Below the pieces are notes generated by a model. The model saw only the letters and a program-made list of their open reading frames with translations, searched no databases and was not told the origin of the DNA. The translations under genes and the position numbers were made by a program. Of a stretch of DNA of 64,000 nt, positions 1 to 11,333 are shown one piece after another. Position 1 is the first letter of the stretch. Each line of letters begins with the position of its first letter. This stretch comes from Apoda limacodes (taxonomy: Eukaryota > Arthropoda > Insecta > Lepidoptera > Limacodidae): NCBI GenBank assembly GCA_946406115.1, contig OX291545.1, positions 9,810,001 through 9,874,000 of the forward strand, read 5' to 3'.

Positions 1-569
1 AAATGTATACCTACTGTGCCTGCGGAAACAGTGCTGATAATGTTATTGTATGTTTATAATTAGATATGTGATTACGAACGAATATGCTTAAGTAAGTGCA
101 TAGATACTTTTCCATATTTTTCATACCCATAACTATGTACATACGAGTAAGATAAAGATTTTGTAAGTATCACAGAATAATATTAATAACTTTTGTTTGA
201 TAAGATAATCTAAAAAAAGTAAATTGATAAGTAACAAAGTTTTGTTTCTAACATGATATAAATTGCTAACAACATTATCGATCAATAACAAGCGTATAAA
301 AAGCATTTCATCCCCGTCCTCACACGCGCCTGACAATGAGTAAATCACAATCACATCTCGACAATGCTCACTCTACGGCGAGATCAGAGGGGTGCGCGCC
401 CCAGCTGCGTGCCCCGATCGATTGTGGACCGCTACTGAACTCGCCACTCCGCACTAAACTCGCTGTCAACCCGGTTCCAAATTTAAACGATTAAAAAGTA
501 AATAAAAAATTATAAACATAGTTTATCAGTCAGTGTCATGTGCTAGTGGTTTTTTTAATTTTTTACACC
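1..569 (+). promoter_or_regulatory. upstream region / 5' UTR of the Oli-like gene
   Basis: No gene is seen in 1-569. A GC-richer block at 355-480 precedes an A-rich stretch, a TATAAA-like hexamer at 511-516 and two overlapping arthropod initiator-like TCAGT motifs at 526-534, just upstream of the start codon. TATA-to-Inr spacing of about 15 bp is too short for both to work together, so the exact start site is uncertain. Confidence 0.3.
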
Positions 570-769
570 ATGGAGGGACGAAGGAATTGGGATGGTGTGC
601 CATTAGGTGAATCGCATTCCCCTCCACAATCTGTACCAGGTCGACGGACACCGCTAGGAGCTGTCGGTCTTGGGGGGTTTTACATGCAAGGTGGACAGCC
701 ACCTCATCCACAACACTGCTATCCGACAGATGAAAACCAGCCAGAGCCAGGGACTAGTTATGCACAAAG
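570..769 (+). CDS. Oli: Oli-like bHLH gene, exon 1 (start codon)
   Basis: Encodes residues 1-66 plus two bases of codon 67. The ATG lies in a good context (cacc before, G after). An in-frame GTG 30 bp upstream is in poorer context and would add hydrophobic residues, so the ATG is preferred. The exon ends CAAAG before the donor gtttgt at 770. Reading through the donor gives a low-complexity Phe-rich tail, which supports splicing here. Confidence 0.85.
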
Positions 770-3700
770 GTTTGTTTATTTCATGTATTTTTTTTTACTT
801 GTTTTAACAATACATATTTCAAATGTATTTTTTTTTATGCGAATAGGTACAATTACCGACAAAAAATGATAATGAAAAAAATGCCTAATTAAAGTAAACA
901 ATTTCATGCCACGCTTGACAGCAATATGTGAACAGAGAGGAAATCATAAAGATGTAGGATTTTGAGATCTTCGCTTCATATTAAGATTTGAAACCAAATC
1001 TTTTTTAATATATACTGCACTTTTATTGCTTTGCATCAATCAGCTTTATCCTGATATGACAGCTTTAAGACTTGCGCACTTATACTTTAACTTCCGAGAC
1101 AATAATAAGAGAAATATGGCTGAGAAGTTATTAATAGGTATTATAGCGTTAATAATTGAACCAGAATATAGCCATCGTAATATTTATGAAATCATAAAAT
1201 GCATTCATGGTTAAATACGGCCTTGCATTAAGACAATTTATAAACACGGCCAGTAAGAGTTTGTGTTGCGTACCAAGAGGACTTAGTGCAAACTAAGATA
1301 GTATTATATAAAGGACCATAGACATATATTAAATTAGTTTATTTTTAATAATATAATATTGTGACTAATATGAAACAAAAAAACATTTTAACAAAAAAAA
1401 AGTTTTTCTTTTTTTGCTTTTGAGTGACGAATTGCATTTTTTTCTCGTACACTAAGAACATCCATACTTGTCATAAAATATTATAAAATCATCAATCAAT
1501 ATAAAAGGCGCGTTTCACCAGTTTAAAATTATTGTTAATTTTTTTTTTATACTAATGTTCATTTCTAGAGAAGTACTATTTACATGTGTTGGGGAAAGTT
1601 ATGCTAATTACAGCTTCCAAAGTGGATATTTTATGTTTGTCATTTTTTTACTGATATTAAGTGTTTTAATTGCGAAATGCAGATAATAGGTATCGTTAAA
1701 TAAAGGTGTATTAAAAATGTAAATTTGCTCCATGGCTCTATTGCTAATAGTAACTGTCTGCTGATCTGAGGTGTTCGATCGGGTTCGATCCTCGCACATG
1801 TAAAAATTTGTGTTTACCGTAGTGTTTTCTATGTAAGTATAATATGTATCATTTTCGGAAAAAAGTATTTACACGTGTTATTTTTTTTATATCCATACTG
1901 CCTTACCTAGCTTATTTTGGACTGTATGTCGGCGCCGGTGCCTTGAGTAAAGCTTAGAAATATATTGTTTTTTTATTCTGTTATTCATGTATTGTGGAGC
2001 TTGTGGCCCGGTAAGAATCGTGTATCGGAAATGATATGCAGTTAGGCAACTCGAAGGCAGTCAGGTATTGGATGGGCCTCCTAGTGTCATATTTTTCTAA
2101 GTTCCTCTGGAGGGCACATTAAATAATCGGTCCTGGCTGTTGTAATGACTGCAATCATTCATCATTGGGTCTAAGGTATGACCTATTACTGGGGACTATT
2201 AAAGGCTGATGAAACAATTATGTACCTACTTATATTACTTATACTTACACGGTAGTGTCATTGCATTAGGTAGTCCATTCGAGTTTCCTTTTAATACTGC
2301 GATACCAGGCCTTAAGTCATTCTTTTAAGTGAATGAATATTCTTTTATATGTTCACATCAACTACCGTCAAACTTATCAATAGAAATACTTACAACCTAC
2401 TTTTAAAAATATATATTATGAGTAAAACAGTGCTACTACACCTGTACCTGGCGCCCCGCTGTGGCGTCCAGTAAACCGCGCCGTAGCAACAAAATAATAA
2501 ATAGTCCATAACGTTTATAACTTTGACCACGCGCTATGACAAGTAATAACAATAAGGAGTAGGTAGTATTTAAAGTAAATCTGTTACGTAGTATCCTAGA
2601 TATAATCTGTGCCTGTCATACCAAACAATTGAACCCTCGTAACATGTACTTTTCACCTGTGCATTAGGTTACCAAGTGATAGGGGTGAGCCGCTTATAGG
2701 CACAAACTTAACAACTACTTTTGACACCCAAATACTGTTATGTAAACATTCCCATTAGATATTACCATTGATGGTACTGTGGCAATTATTTTTTGCGGTA
2801 ATACCGGATGATTAATAACACATAGTTTACACAAGTTGTCAATTTTTTAGTTAAAGAGATTTCTCTTTCCGGAGATCACCAAACTATACTATATAATATA
2901 GGTACTTACCTACCTTCATCTTCGTTTTAACTACTTAAAGGTTGGTCCTACTTTTGGTGATTTTTTTTTTGTTTTTAACTGTAAAAAACTATACAGTTTT
3001 TTGTATATTTCGTTTCAAGATGGGAGTAATTAGTTTTTTAAAGGGGCCAGCAACATCCGAATACCTATTTGTATATTGCGCCTAGTGTTACAAGCGCACT
3101 CCATAGGCGGGCCGTATGCTTGTTTGTATCTAGTGATATAAATCATGAAAAATTCCAACTATGGTAACCATTTTTGTATAAAACATAATATACGTATACG
3201 AACTGGTACACCCCTTGCGTCATAAACAATACGATTATACTTAACATCTGTGCACAAAGCATGGGATATAGGTACTTACCCACTTACACAACTGTTCAAT
3301 ATACCGGTCAATGTAGGTACATTCAATCTGTATGTGCGTTCAGTTGTTTCCATAGTTAGGTTATTGTTTATTCTTATTACATAAGGCATCAGAACGAATT
3401 TGTTTAATACTGTTGAGATAGTACAAAATACACGTTACGGTTGGTTATTTATATCAATTGAAAATATGTAATTTTCCTGCAACTTATATTGCAAAGAAAA
3501 GCATTAATTCAAATTCAAATTCAATATAATTTATTCAGTTTAGGCTACAATAATTGAGCACTTATGAATGTCACTACGCCATCGGTTCGTAAGTCTATAG
3601 GGCGGGAGACCTTGTACTGAGAAGAACCGGCAAGAAACTCAGCAAGGGCATTTCTTTTCTCCCTTTCTTTACAGCGTCCACTTAAAAAGTTGAAAAATGC

Positions 3701-6700
3701 CCTCCCTATCATAGAAAGACACTTTCCATTACAAACATACAAAACATTAAATGCACAAGCACAACATAAAAAAGTATCTAATTATAAAATATATAAAAAA
3801 AGAGAGTTTATGTATTCATCACTAATAATCAATATCTTACAGTATTGATAAACAAAACAAAAAAGTAAGACTAAATACAAGGATACAAAGAAGTTTGCAA
3901 GAGCAGACCAGCCTCCACAGGCGGAACCCGTTCACGAGTATGACACCTGAATCAGCCATCGCTTCGCTCAACCATGTTTTAGGGAACGTAACGACCCGAA
4001 ACACACGCCACCACCGCAGAGACACTTTGAGAGAGCATGACACACTCAAGCAACTCCAATAAAACTTCAATTGTAGGTACTAGTAACAATGTGTGTAGTA
4101 AAGGAACAAAATATAAGAGGAGAAGATTGGAAGGTTCGTAATGCTTTACTGCCAAGAATAATCAAATGTCATTCAGTATTTTTCAAAAAAATTGGTATAT
4201 TTATTAAAATTGAGCTGTCGGAAAACTTATAGGGAATAAACCGGTCGAGTGCGAGTTGGACTCGCTCACCGAGGGTTTCGTACTTAATAGGGATCTAAAA
4301 AGTTTTTTAATTAGCCAAAAACTGTTGTACCAGAAATTATTCTTTGAGGTACCTACCTTGTCTAGGTTTTAAAATCAATTAACATTATTGTATACCAAAT
4401 ACCGACATATCCTATTTCATATTAAAAGTAGCGAATTTAAAGGCTGCAAAAATACAAACGGACGGACTGATAATTTATCTAACAATTAAAATAAAACCCC
4501 AACCCAAAAAAAAAATCATGTCTATTAAACGGTTGAAATGCCTCACCAATTAATCCTTATCTCTCTTTCCTGCTCTTTCATCAGACCCTGATCCATCTTT
4601 AACCTATTCCTTGAGAACATTCCAATCAGCCCAAACATCATACCTCTCCTATAAGTTGATAAGGACAAGGGTATACTGCAGATTTCAGGTTCCATGCCAG
4701 GTCCAGATTTAAGGTTACTTTTTTTTTACATTACATTTTTCTCTCAAATCCCAAAGACTGTTCTGAATAAGCTCCCAGGATATCAAATATCGAGTCGATC
4801 AGACATGTTGTAGTTGCTCATATAACTCCATCGACTAGAAAAGAGCTGATCTTGAGACGGTTAAACAGAATTTTTTGAATCATAGCTTAGAACTTAGTTT
4901 TAAAACAAATTCTGAGGTAGCAGTTGCCTTTGAACAGTTTTTTAGGAATATCCCATTCAAAACAACTGAACATCTAAACTCAAGTCCAATCTTAGCAGAA
5001 AAATGATTAAAAACTAGTGTTCCTGAATGTAACGTTCCCTTTGTATTTAAAAACATTAGTCCTACGGATATCATTTATACATTTAAAACATTAGAAATTA
5101 AAAACAGCACAGACCTTTGGGGACTTTCTGTTAAAAACTATAAATTCAATTAGTCATGTTATAGCACAACCCTTAGCCATTATATTTAATATTTGTGTTG
5201 ATAGTGGTGTGTTTCCTGATGAGATGAAACTTAGCAAAGTTATACCTCTTTTTAAATCAGGTAGTTCAACAGATCCTAATAATTTTCGGTCTATTTCAAT
5301 ACTACCTATACTCAGTAAAGTTTTTGAAAAAATCATACTTTGTCAAATGTCAAGCCATTTCTGTATTAATGAGCTACTTAGTAGTAAACTTTATGAAAGG
5401 CCGTTCCACAACCGATGCAGGAGTGGCACTATTAAAAAATATATATAACGCCTGGGAGGATTCGCATGACGCCTTTGGAGTGTTTTGTGATTTATCTAAG
5501 GCATTTGACTGTGTTCAACATGAAAATCTCATCAGGAAGCTACATCACTATGGTATTAGAGGCAAAGCTCTCGACCTTTTGACATCCTATATGAGTAGGA
5601 GAGTACAGAAAAAAGATGTCAACGGTGAAAGATCTCCGGGATCAGCAGTCACTATAGGAGTCCCTCAGGGCTCAATTTTAGGTCCTTTTCTATTTCTTAT
5701 TTACATTAATGATCTCCCATATAATGTAAAAAACCCCGACATTGTCTTATTTGCTGATGACACATCTTTGCTTTTTAAAGTTAAGAGACGACAGACATGT
5801 TATAATGAATTAAATAATGCCCTTTCTAAAATTGTAAATTGGTTTAACGCTAATAATTTGTTACTTAATGAAAAAAAAACCAAATGTGTAAAATTTCATT
5901 ACCAAATGTTAGTCAGAGACAGACATGTATTAATATTAATGGCGAGCAATTAGAACTTGTTAATTCAACAGTCTTTCTTGGCATAACGCTGGACTCCAAA
6001 CTTCAATGGGGTCCTCATATTCATAACCTAGCCAAAAAACTTAGCTCTGCTATGTATGCGATCAAGAAAATAAGACAATTGACCGATGTCGACACTGCAA
6101 AAATAGTATATTTTAGCTATTTCCATAGTTTAATGACATATGGTATTCTATTGTGGGGTAGCGCTGCTGATGTAAATACAATATTTTTGTTACAAAAAAG
6201 GGCAATTCGTGCTATTTATAAATTAGGATCTAGGATATCTCTGAGGGATAGGTTTAGGGAAGTAAAAATTTTAACTTTAGTGTCGCAGTACATATATGAA
6301 AATCTTTTATATGTACATAAAAATATCAATAGTTTCAGCAAGAAAAGTGACGTTCACAAAGTAAATACTAGAAGTAAAAATAAGCTATTGGTGCATGATA
6401 CACGTCTACACAAAATAAGTAACTCTTTTATGGGGCAATGTATACACTTTTACAACAAAGTTCCCAATAAAATTCAAAATCTATCAATAAGTTAATTTAA
6501 ATCTTTTATCAAGCAGGTACTTTGTAAAAAGGCATACAATAATATTTCAGACTATGTAACTGATAAAAATCCTTGGGACTGATGATGCTCAATTACTGGA
6601 TGCATAGGTAAACCAAATTAAAATGGAAATAACATAAAATTGTACGACTAAATTTTTTTTATTTCAAACATTAATTGTATTTTAGTTTATTTGTATTATT

Positions 6701-9654
6701 GATAGTGTTTTTAAAAGAGTAACTATCGAGTTTCTTGCCGGATTCTTCTCGGTAGAAATCAACAACATTGTGAACCGGCGGGAAGGTGAGAGGGTTCAAA
6801 AAATAATATTTTATAACTTTGACGATTCAAAAGTGATTGTAAAATCCTTATTTGAACAAACCATTTTAACTTTTTGACTTTGACTTTGAACTCTCTCGTT
6901 CAAATCACCTTTGTTTGAAACAAAAGAAACTAAATCAAAATCGGTTCACCTGCTTGGGAGCTACGAGGCTACACACGTTAAACTTATAACACCCCTCTGT
7001 TTTTGTAGGGGCTTAAAAAAAATATAAAAGTTCCTAGATGGCTTCGGATCCCTAAAATACACGCTTTTTTTTCAGGCCAGGTGAAGCCAAATCGAAGCAG
7101 AAAATGCGACAAGGTAAAACCGTCCGACTGAACATTAACGCACGAGAGCGAAGAAGAATGCATGATTTGGTATGATTCTACTCATCACATTCACATTTCA
7201 CACGTACGACTGCTATGTATTTAAGCAGTAAGTGTACCTACTGAAAGCCGAAAACTGTAAACATTTCTGGCAATATACAACAGTATACATCTACCGTTGT
7301 ATTATTGACATAAAAAAACGACCGTACAGGCATTACCTGTCGTTACAAAGTTCTAGTAGTTATCATTTCCAGCAAGGACTTCTCAGATTTGCTGTTACTA
7401 GCTAAGAGATGACTTGTGAGAGAATCGATTTTTACTAGATTTCGATTTGGATTGATCGATTGACTTCGGTAGTGAGAGAGTGCGGCTTATTATAATAAGC
7501 GTATACTAGTTATTTACGATACAAGTGCGGTAAATAGGTTATACATACTAATATTATAAATGCAATAGTAACTCTCTTCTGTAAAACTCTGTCTGTCTGT
7601 ATGTTTCCTCTTCACGCTTAAACCGCTGTACCGACTAAGATGAAATTTAGCATGGAGATAGTTTGAGTCCCTACTTGAAAACGTCAAGTGTGAGTCGTTT
7701 TTTTTTACAATTGAGGAGTTGCCGTTGAAATTCTACTCCGATAACCGAATTTAGGGAAGGATATAGGCAGCTTGAAAACGTCAAGTGTGAGTCGGTTTTT
7801 TTTCTATAATAAATAATATTTTTCAATGCATTTTGCGCTGAAGTAAAAAGTGGATATAAATTTAAACTTCATTAGAATTCATTTTTAAAAAGTAGTATCT
7901 ACTAAAGACAAAGCCGTTTTGCAATAAAATGGCGCGCTTTTTTGCAGAGATGCGCATACAGGTTTTTTTCACGAGGCAAAGGTCTGCCCTAACAGCCAAT
8001 TAGTGTTCAATATATATTTTTGTTAGCGTAAACAATTTAAAATAAGTATTTTTAAAATGATGTATTCAAGAAATTAATATGAAATTATGTCCTACCTAAT
8101 AATTACTATTGAGCACTTATACTTATGAATAGTTGATTTTTTCAAACATCAAAAACCTCCTTGCTTGCCTATTGTATGGTTAAGGTGCAAGCCTTAAAAA
8201 CCGGCCAAGTGCGAGTCTGGTTCACGCACCAAGGGTTCCGTACAAACTTATTATATATGTATAGATAGCTCTTCGATCATTAGATCAAGTCTCCTAGGTC
8301 AACGGGAAGTACTCCATAGGTTTTGATTTATTTGCTTCACAATATGCGCTAAAAATCACCGTATTTGGGCATGTTTTTTTTCATATTGACTTAGAAGCTT
8401 GATTTTTTTACAGCTTTAAGGGTCCGTAGACCTTTTTATTTAATATTAATTTAAACTGGACAACTCAACGCGTTCTTAAGTAAAAGGGTCTTGACAGATA
8501 GACCGACAAACTTTTTTTTTTAAATGTGTTATAACTACAAATTAACGAATTTCTCTATATCTGTGATGTAAGACACTGTTTTATGTCAAATTGCATGATT
8601 CTAGGACAACGGGAAGTACCCCACATTAGTTTTTCATACTAATTTCAACGTGATACCCTTACGCATTTCTGAGAAAAACGTCCGTCCGTCACGGACTAAA
8701 GAGTATCTTTCCGCATAATTTGTACACATAATAAAGAAGACTTTACGAGCAATTGCATTGAAAAGAAATAAACTCTTCAAGCGCTCTTATTTTCAGAACG
8801 ATGCCCTAGACGAGCTAAGAAGCGTGATCCCGTACGCGCACTCACCTTCCGTCCGTAAGCTGTCCAAGATTGCGACGCTGCTGCTGGCCAAAAACTACAT
8901 ACTGATGCAGGCCAGCGCCCTTGAGGAGTTGCGAAGGTATTCTTACGACTTTTATTACTACACACACGGGTTGTTTATATTTAACTATCGCAGTCAATAG
9001 CTCTAACTACTTCCTATTCCCTATATACAGTCAAGAGTCAAGACCACGTTTTAAAAAATATACTTGGAAGAGGCGTTATGTGTAACAAACGGGCAGCAGA
9101 TGGTTTCACCCTATTTTTGCCCCGCTGAGTCCGAATCTACCTGTTGCTAAACCGAAAAATTTAACAGAAATGAAATTATAAATAAAGAATATATCCCATA
9201 CTTACCATTTTAAATATGTATGTATTTACAAAAAAAAGTATATGTATTTAATATTAAAAGTATTTATATCCATTGTCTGGTATCCAAAGCACAAGCTTTA
9301 CTTAGCCTGGTACCAGATGGTGCTGTGTGTCGTCCAAAAATATTTATTATATACCGAATCGTTTTATTTCGAAGCTTGTATGTATTCCCTTTTTGCAATA
9401 AAGCAAAAACATGTTCCTTGATGAAAACCCCCAATTTTTTTTTTTTTGTTATTCACATATTCTGTGAAAGTTTCGGATATATTTTTACCTAATTTTCCAT
9501 TTTTTCCAGATTAGTTGCGTACCTCCAAGGCACAGCAACTGCTGCTGGCATCGTCCCTCCACCAGGTTTCGACCTCGCTGGTTTACCAGCGGCTGCCAAA
9601 TTGCTACAACCGCCTGTGCCCGGCCTGCCTGCACCCACGGAGCCTCCCTCTTGA
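570..9654 (+). CDS. Oli: bHLH transcription factor, Oli / bHLHe22-23 (Beta3) type, four exons
   Basis: Spliced gene with exons 570-769, 7076-7169, 8797-8936 and 9510-9654. They join in frame to 579 nt, 192 residues plus TGA. Residues 84-150 form the bHLH domain: the basic region [15 protein letters not shown] carries the Glu and Arg (NARERRR) that contact an E-box, helix 1 is [13 protein letters not shown], the loop is [11 protein letters not shown], and helix 2 is [37 protein letters not shown] is diagnostic of the Olig/Beta3 group, and the LVAYLQG end of helix 2 fits bHLHe22/23 and fly Oli rather than neurogenin or atonal. Family members are nuclear neural repressors or activators. The N-terminal 67 residues are Gly/Pro/Gln-rich; the 47-residue tail is Pro/Ala-rich. 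All junctions are GT-AG. The protein looks short but complete, as no upstream exon is needed. The family call is strong; the choice of orthologue is inferred. Confidence 0.9.
1700..1830 (+). repeat. tRNA-headed SINE fragment
   Basis: Contains 'gggttcgatcctcgcac' at about 1779-1796, a good pol III B-box (GGTTCGATCC), with a weak A-box-like 'tattgctaatagta' about 40 bp upstream. A related head is at 36418-36490. The B-box is clear; SINE length and tail are not. Confidence 0.45.
3500..3770 (-). mobile_element. 3' tail of a CR1-like LINE, minus strand
   Basis: On the minus strand it contains 'gagtttcttgccggttcttc' and ends in tandem TTTGAAT units (seen as 'attcaaattcaaattcaa' near 3507). The same 'gagtttcttgccgg.ttcttctc' block precedes the end of the plus-strand LINE at about 6729-6753, so two members of one LINE group lie in opposite orientation in this intron. 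No RT motif is legible in this copy. Confidence 0.55.
4800..6890 (+). mobile_element. CR1-like non-LTR retrotransposon relic with reverse transcriptase
   Basis: Reverse transcriptase readable over 5060-6497 but in three frames. DLWGLSVK lies near 5115. 5209-5448 gives VIPLFKSG and the FRSISILP block. 5324-5953 gives [32 protein letters not shown] and the catalytic FADDTSLLF. 5884-6497 gives [16 protein letters not shown] and the thumb region. At least two frameshifts and an early-region stop make it inactive. No endonuclease is seen upstream, so the copy is 5'-truncated. The 3' UTR ends near 6889 with 'tttgactttgactttgaa', a CR1/Jockey-group style tail. Clade is inferred from motif style. Confidence 0.85.
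5209..6497 (+). pseudogene. LINE reverse transcriptase pseudogene
   Basis: Core of the relic above. The fingers/palm blocks, including the FADD aspartates at about 5750, are intact, while frame changes fall near 5380-5440 and 5885-5950. Length from DLWG to the end is typical of a full RT plus C-terminal region; there is no RNase H. No function is expected. Confidence 0.8.
7076..7169 (+). CDS. Oli: Oli-like bHLH gene, exon 2 (basic region)
   Basis: Completes codon 67 and encodes residues 68-98. It is Lys/Arg-rich and ends exactly after the MHDL of the basic region/helix 1 boundary, before the donor gtatga. The next exon resumes with NDALDEL, which confirms the junction. Confidence 0.92.
7545..7800 (+). 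repeat. dispersed repeat, LINE-tail-like
   Basis: Contains 'actaatattataaatgc', 'tctgtctgtctgt', 'cctcttcacgcttaaaccgct' and 'gatgaaatttagcatggagatag', a series that recurs throughout moth and butterfly genomes as a short retroposed tail. The phrase 'cttgaaaacgtcaagtgtgagtc' followed by a T run occurs twice (about 7673 and 7770), a local ~100-bp duplication. A diverged reverse-strand copy is at 55840-55920. The source element is not identifiable from sequence alone. Confidence 0.5.
8190..8700 (+). repeat. dispersed 'ccggccaagtgcgagtc' repeat
   Basis: Begins 'aaaaaccggccaagtgcgag' and runs through 'aagggttccgtac', 'gggaagtac' and 'cagctttaagggtccgtag' blocks. Related fragments are at 4230-4290 and 53715-54010 (plus) and 39120-39540 (minus). 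The shared end block and variable length suggest 5'-truncated copies of a non-LTR retrotransposon tail; the parent element is inferred. Confidence 0.45.
8797..8936 (+). CDS. Oli: Oli-like bHLH gene, exon 3 (helix 1, loop, helix 2)
   Basis: Encodes residues 99-144 plus two bases of codon 145. It contains nearly the whole dimerisation region, including the [10 protein letters not shown] loop. Acceptor ttttcag is upstream and donor gtattc downstream. The codons are markedly GC-richer than the surrounding intron, which supports a constrained exon. Confidence 0.95.
8937..9509 (+). other. Oli: intron 3 of the Oli-like gene
   Basis: Intron with donor gtattc and acceptor ccatttttttccag. About 9270-9350 resembles a common lepidopteran repeat ('ccaaagcacaagctttactt', 'taccagatggtgctgtgtg'). 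Otherwise nothing is recognised. Confidence 0.7.
9510..9654 (+). CDS. Oli: Oli-like bHLH gene, exon 4 (C terminus)
   Basis: Its first base completes codon 145 (Arg). Then residues 146-192 begin LVAYLQGT, the end of helix 2 in this family, followed by a Gly/Pro/Ala-rich tail ([18 protein letters not shown]) and TGA at 9652-9654. Confidence 0.88.
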
Positions 9655-10045
9655 GACCTAGCCGTAAAGCTTGAACCCTCCATGTTGGAATACTAATGGT
9701 GTCTTTAGTAATAGCACGAAGAGCATGTACTGTAATTTGCAATTCTATTTAGTCAGTAATTCAAATTTTGTATCGATGTTTCTGAAGGATTTTTTTTAAG
9801 TAGGATGCCCTGCAGCCTACCACAAACTGCTACATTGTGCCAAGCAACTCCAGCGCATTTTGTGTGCGAATTAGGAATTTTTGAATAATAGTTAGTTGGT
9901 CAAATTCCGTTCGTGGTTGGGGTGGAAATCACCCAGGGCAAAAAACGTGAACAGTGCTTATCAAGCCAATGCCAATATTCAACAGAATTTGTATTTAAAT
10001 ATTTGGTAATAGGTATTAAGTAAATTACTTACTGTAAAAAATAAA
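9655..10045 (+). other. Oli: probable 3' UTR of the Oli-like gene with poly(A) signal
   Basis: Non-coding sequence after the stop. The first canonical AATAAA on the plus strand after the stop is at 10040-10045, directly followed by another ATAAAA, giving a 3' UTR near 400 bp. Assignment rests on position only. Confidence 0.45.
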
Positions 10046-11333
10046 TAAAAATGGTTTCGTATGTTGTAAGCTTGCATCGATGCATAAAACTTGGAATTAT
10101 TTGCTCAAAACTACTTAGGGAGGTGCGGCAAACATTGATTTGTCTCAATAAATTAAGATAAAAGTAGGTTTAAGTGTCCAATAACTTTTAAATATTGTGT
10201 AAGTAGGTATGTAACAAAAAATATTTCAAAGTATATAACTTTGCGCCACGACTCTTAGGAGAGGAGCGGAGTTACCATAAATGTAAAATAATCCATAATA
10301 ATATTATAAAAGCTGACGTGTGTGTGTGTTTGAACGCACAAATCTCGGTAACTGATACCTAATTCAAGGAATTATTTTTATCTTAGATAGCCTGAGATAG
10401 CCTGATAGAACCTTCCTCAAATGAGGAAAGTAAAGGTGAGTTGAGTTAGGCTATGTATCTTCACTTTTTAGGCCCTAAGCAACGAAAAAATAAATTAAGA
10501 CTATGACATACTCTCTGAAATAAAATGTGTTTAGGGCGTGGCTTATGCAGTCTCGAGGCCCAAGAGCTAGATGGTGCATGTTCCCATAGACCTATACACA
10601 CTATTAGAAAAGACGTTTGAATTAACTTATTGGAATAAATTCTGATGTTATTCGTTTGAAAACGGAGGAGAAGTAGGTTACTTTATTTTACGTGATCTTG
10701 ATTTTCGTATGTTTACAATACAATAATAACTTTTTTTTTTCATAACACCAAGGTGGCAAACAAGCATATGGTCCGCCTTCTGTATGTATACAGGTGTATA
10801 CATGTACTGTACTACTGTACTGTATACATATAGTTCAAACTGAAATATTGTGCAAGGCTAGAAAACGCAATTGTAAATTTGTTATCCAAGAATAAACAAT
10901 GTTTTAGATCTACATATTCTAATCTAGAGTGGCAAATGAAAACTTAAAAATATTAAAAAGTGATAAGTATGTAATTTTAGATATCTTCTTATGTATAATT
11001 TATATACCTACGTCGTAAGTATATTTGTACATAAATATAGTAATAAGCACAAGTGTATTTCTTACTTGATGTTTGAGCCCATACAAAGCTGCAGAAATAG
11101 TTAACTTAATCTTTAGTAATTAATATAGTTATAAAAAAGAAAGGATTTTGTAAGTTTGTACAGCACGTATTCGAAAATTTATTTCTGTTTGAAAGGTACA
11201 TTATTTGAGATGGACATAAGCTATATATTATTGAGGTATATGTATAGGGGTGTGGAGCTATAAAGCAAAACTACATTTGCCGGGTCAGCTATTTAGTTCA
11301 TAATACACTTCTGTAACACACTCGAAACTGGAG
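10046..11333. other. non-coding stretch, few repeats
   Basis: No gene seen. 10300-10340 has the 'aatattataaaagctgacgtgtgtgtgtg' type repeat start. 10740-10790 has 'ggtggcaaacaagcatatgg', a motif also near 25500 and, more diverged, near 3100, so probably a short dispersed repeat. The rest is AT-rich and unrecognised. Confidence 0.5.

Larger units (their letters stand above)
770..7075 (+). other. Oli: intron 1 of the Oli-like gene
   Basis: A 6.3 kb intron with donor gtttgt at 770 and acceptor ttttttttcag ending at 7075. It contains a tRNA-like SINE head (about 1700-1830), a minus-strand LINE tail (3500-3770), a plus-strand CR1-like LINE relic (about 4800-6890) and a 'ccggtcgagtgcgagt' repeat fragment (about 4230-4290). 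The stretches 890-1690, 1850-3480 and 4300-4790 show no recognisable gene or repeat apart from A/T runs. Confidence 0.75.
7170..8796 (+). other. Oli: intron 2 of the Oli-like gene, with dispersed repeats
   Basis: Intron with donor gtatga and acceptor ttattttcag. It holds a common lepidopteran-type repeat (about 7545-7800) and a 'ccggccaagtgcgagtc' repeat (about 8190-8700), both described separately. Confidence 0.8.

Noticed and set aside
1779..1796. Functional tRNA gene
   Set aside because: Only a B-box-like element is clear; no cloverleaf with anticodon arm can be drawn.
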